A stretch of DNA of 13,410 nt from Halarsenatibacter sp964462585. GTDB taxonomy: Bacteria > Bacillota > Halanaerobiia > Halanaerobiales > Halarsenatibacteraceae. Below are positions 12,640 to 13,410 of the stretch, in pieces. The translations under genes were made by a program, and so were the position numbers. The notes beneath the pieces were generated by a model. That model searched no databases and was not told where the DNA came from. It worked only from the letters and a program-made list of their open reading frames with translations. The DNA lies in assembly GCA_964462585.1 (NCBI GenBank), contig CAYXAK010000052.1, forward strand, positions 1 to 13,410, in the 5' to 3' direction. Position 1 is the first letter of the stretch; the number at the start of each line of letters is the position of its first letter.

Positions 12640-13410
12640 CTAGACCATAAGGGTGACCAGAGCGGTGATAAGAGGTATGGTGAAAAGGGCAAGGGATGTG
12701 GTCAGAAAAACTCCCTCCGAAGCCAGCTGCTCATCGCCGGGGAAGCGAGCGGAAAATATGACGCTGTTGGCTGCCACAGGCATGCCTATCTGCACCGTGA
12801 TAACACCGGCAAGTATTCCCGGCAGGGGGGTCAGGGAAAGCAGCAGAAGGACTGAAGCCGGCAGCAGCAGAAGCTTGAAAAAACTCAGCCCCAGAAGCTG
12901 TGGTTTTATCACTATCTCCCGCAGGTCCATGCCGTAGAGTGAAGCACCGATAACAAGCATGGAGATGGGAAAGGTGGCATCACCTATGAGATTGATAGCC
13001 TCTGTCACGGCCACCGGCGGATTCAGGCCTGTGAGCAGGAAGAAAAAGCCTATGCCTAAAGCCAGTGTGCCGTTGTTTTGAAAGATATGCAGTAAGTTTC
13101 TGGCCTCAAGCCCTTCCTTGTTCTCCTGCAGAAGATAAATGCCATAGGTCCAGATGATGACGTTGAAAGGTATCTGACCGATGGCTCCGTAGAAGATACC
13201 GTATTCGGGAAATATAGCTCCCAGCACCGGCAGCCCCATATAACCCACATTGGAAAAGATGATCAAAAATTCAAGTGTGCGCCTGTGGCGGGCGCTGCCG
13301 GGCAGCTGATGAGCGGCCAGCCGGGCTACAGCAATCACGAGCAGATAAACTCCACCCCAGGCCAGCAGCAGATAGATCACATTTTCCAGAAACCCGGGCT
13401 CTATATCGAC
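12640..13410 (-). CDS. AEC-family (auxin efflux carrier) permease, 5' end outside window
   Basis: 256 residues are visible before a TAG stop. The frame stays open to the right edge, so about 50-60 N-terminal residues (the first membrane segments) are missing. AEC carriers are 10-TM proteins that move organic anions such as malate in bacteria. Family signs are FSNVGYMGLPVLGAIFPEYG (NxGxxGxP motif), INLIGDATFPISMLVIGASL, and IGMPVAANSVIFSARFPGD near the end. The GTG at 13380 is not the true start, because the sequence around it is in the middle of the fold. A strong terminator follows. The substrate is unknown. Confidence 0.9.
   Translation of the reverse strand, partial: VDIEPGFLENVIYLLLAWGGVYLLVIAVARLAAHQLPGSARHRRTLEFLIIFSNVGYMGLPVLGAIFPEYGIFYGAIGQIPFNVIIWTYGIYLLQENKEGLEARNLLHIFQNNGTLALGIGFFFLLTGLNPPVAVTEAINLIGDATFPISMLVIGASLYGMDLREIVIKPQLLGLSFFKLLLLPASVLLLLSLTPLPGILAGVITVQIGMPVAANSVIFSARFPGDEQLASEGVFLTTSLALFTIPLITALVTLMV

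Noticed and set aside
10780..12640. Cobalamin riboswitch upstream of the exporter/CobQ operon
   Set aside because: The leader from 12527 to 12576 is too short, and no B12-box-like sequence is seen.

Overview
The window looks like chromosomal DNA of a halophilic, anaerobic, low-branching Firmicute, with Halanaerobiales as my best guess. This is inference from three things: strongly Glu/Asp-rich cytoplasmic and exported proteins, near-universal strong Shine-Dalgarno sites (AGGAGG/GGGAGG), and protein families that read as clostridial. Base composition is near 50% GC. I see no rRNA, tRNA, insertion sequence, phage gene or CRISPR array. The window includes one scaffold gap of exactly 100 N (2200-2299). 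It is flanked by the same 55 bases on both sides, so the gap is an assembly artefact.

Left part, minus strand (1-5739): transcription runs from 5739 down to 1. The first block is a compact six-gene run: a 41-residue small protein, a repetitive solenoid-like protein, an ECF sigma factor, an 88-residue protein, a helix-hairpin-helix glycosylase-like protein and a 145-residue unknown. A possible ECF-type promoter precedes it. A second block starts at a clear MerR-type promoter (19-bp spacer, SoxR-like dyad). It encodes an aldo/keto reductase with a long C-terminal extension, a MerR regulator, perhaps a 19-residue CxxC peptide, and a tandem GNAT acetyltransferase that runs off the left edge.

The divergent intergenic region (5740-6116) carries the possible ECF promoter facing left. 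Facing right it carries a near-perfect sigma-A promoter, followed by a terminator-like hairpin in the leader.

Centre, plus strand (6117-9753): an operon of a small XRE repressor, a secreted penicillin-recognising-type serine hydrolase resembling the ORF12 protein of clavulanate clusters, and a NatA/NatB-like ABC exporter.

Right part, minus strand (9867-13410): an AEC-family (auxin efflux carrier) permease, cut by the right edge, ends at a strong intrinsic terminator. It is followed by a DrrA/DrrB-like ABC exporter. That exporter is directly coupled, with one base between stop and start, to a cobyric-acid-synthase-like gene. The CobQ-like protein keeps its N-terminal synthetase domain and what looks like the extreme C-terminal helix of CobQ, but lacks the whole glutamine amidotransferase domain.

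The most unusual observations are this domain-excised CobQ fused by operon to an ABC exporter, the ECF sigma operon with no membrane anti-sigma factor but a solenoid protein in its place, and the MerR-controlled aldo/keto reductase with an extra C-terminal module.
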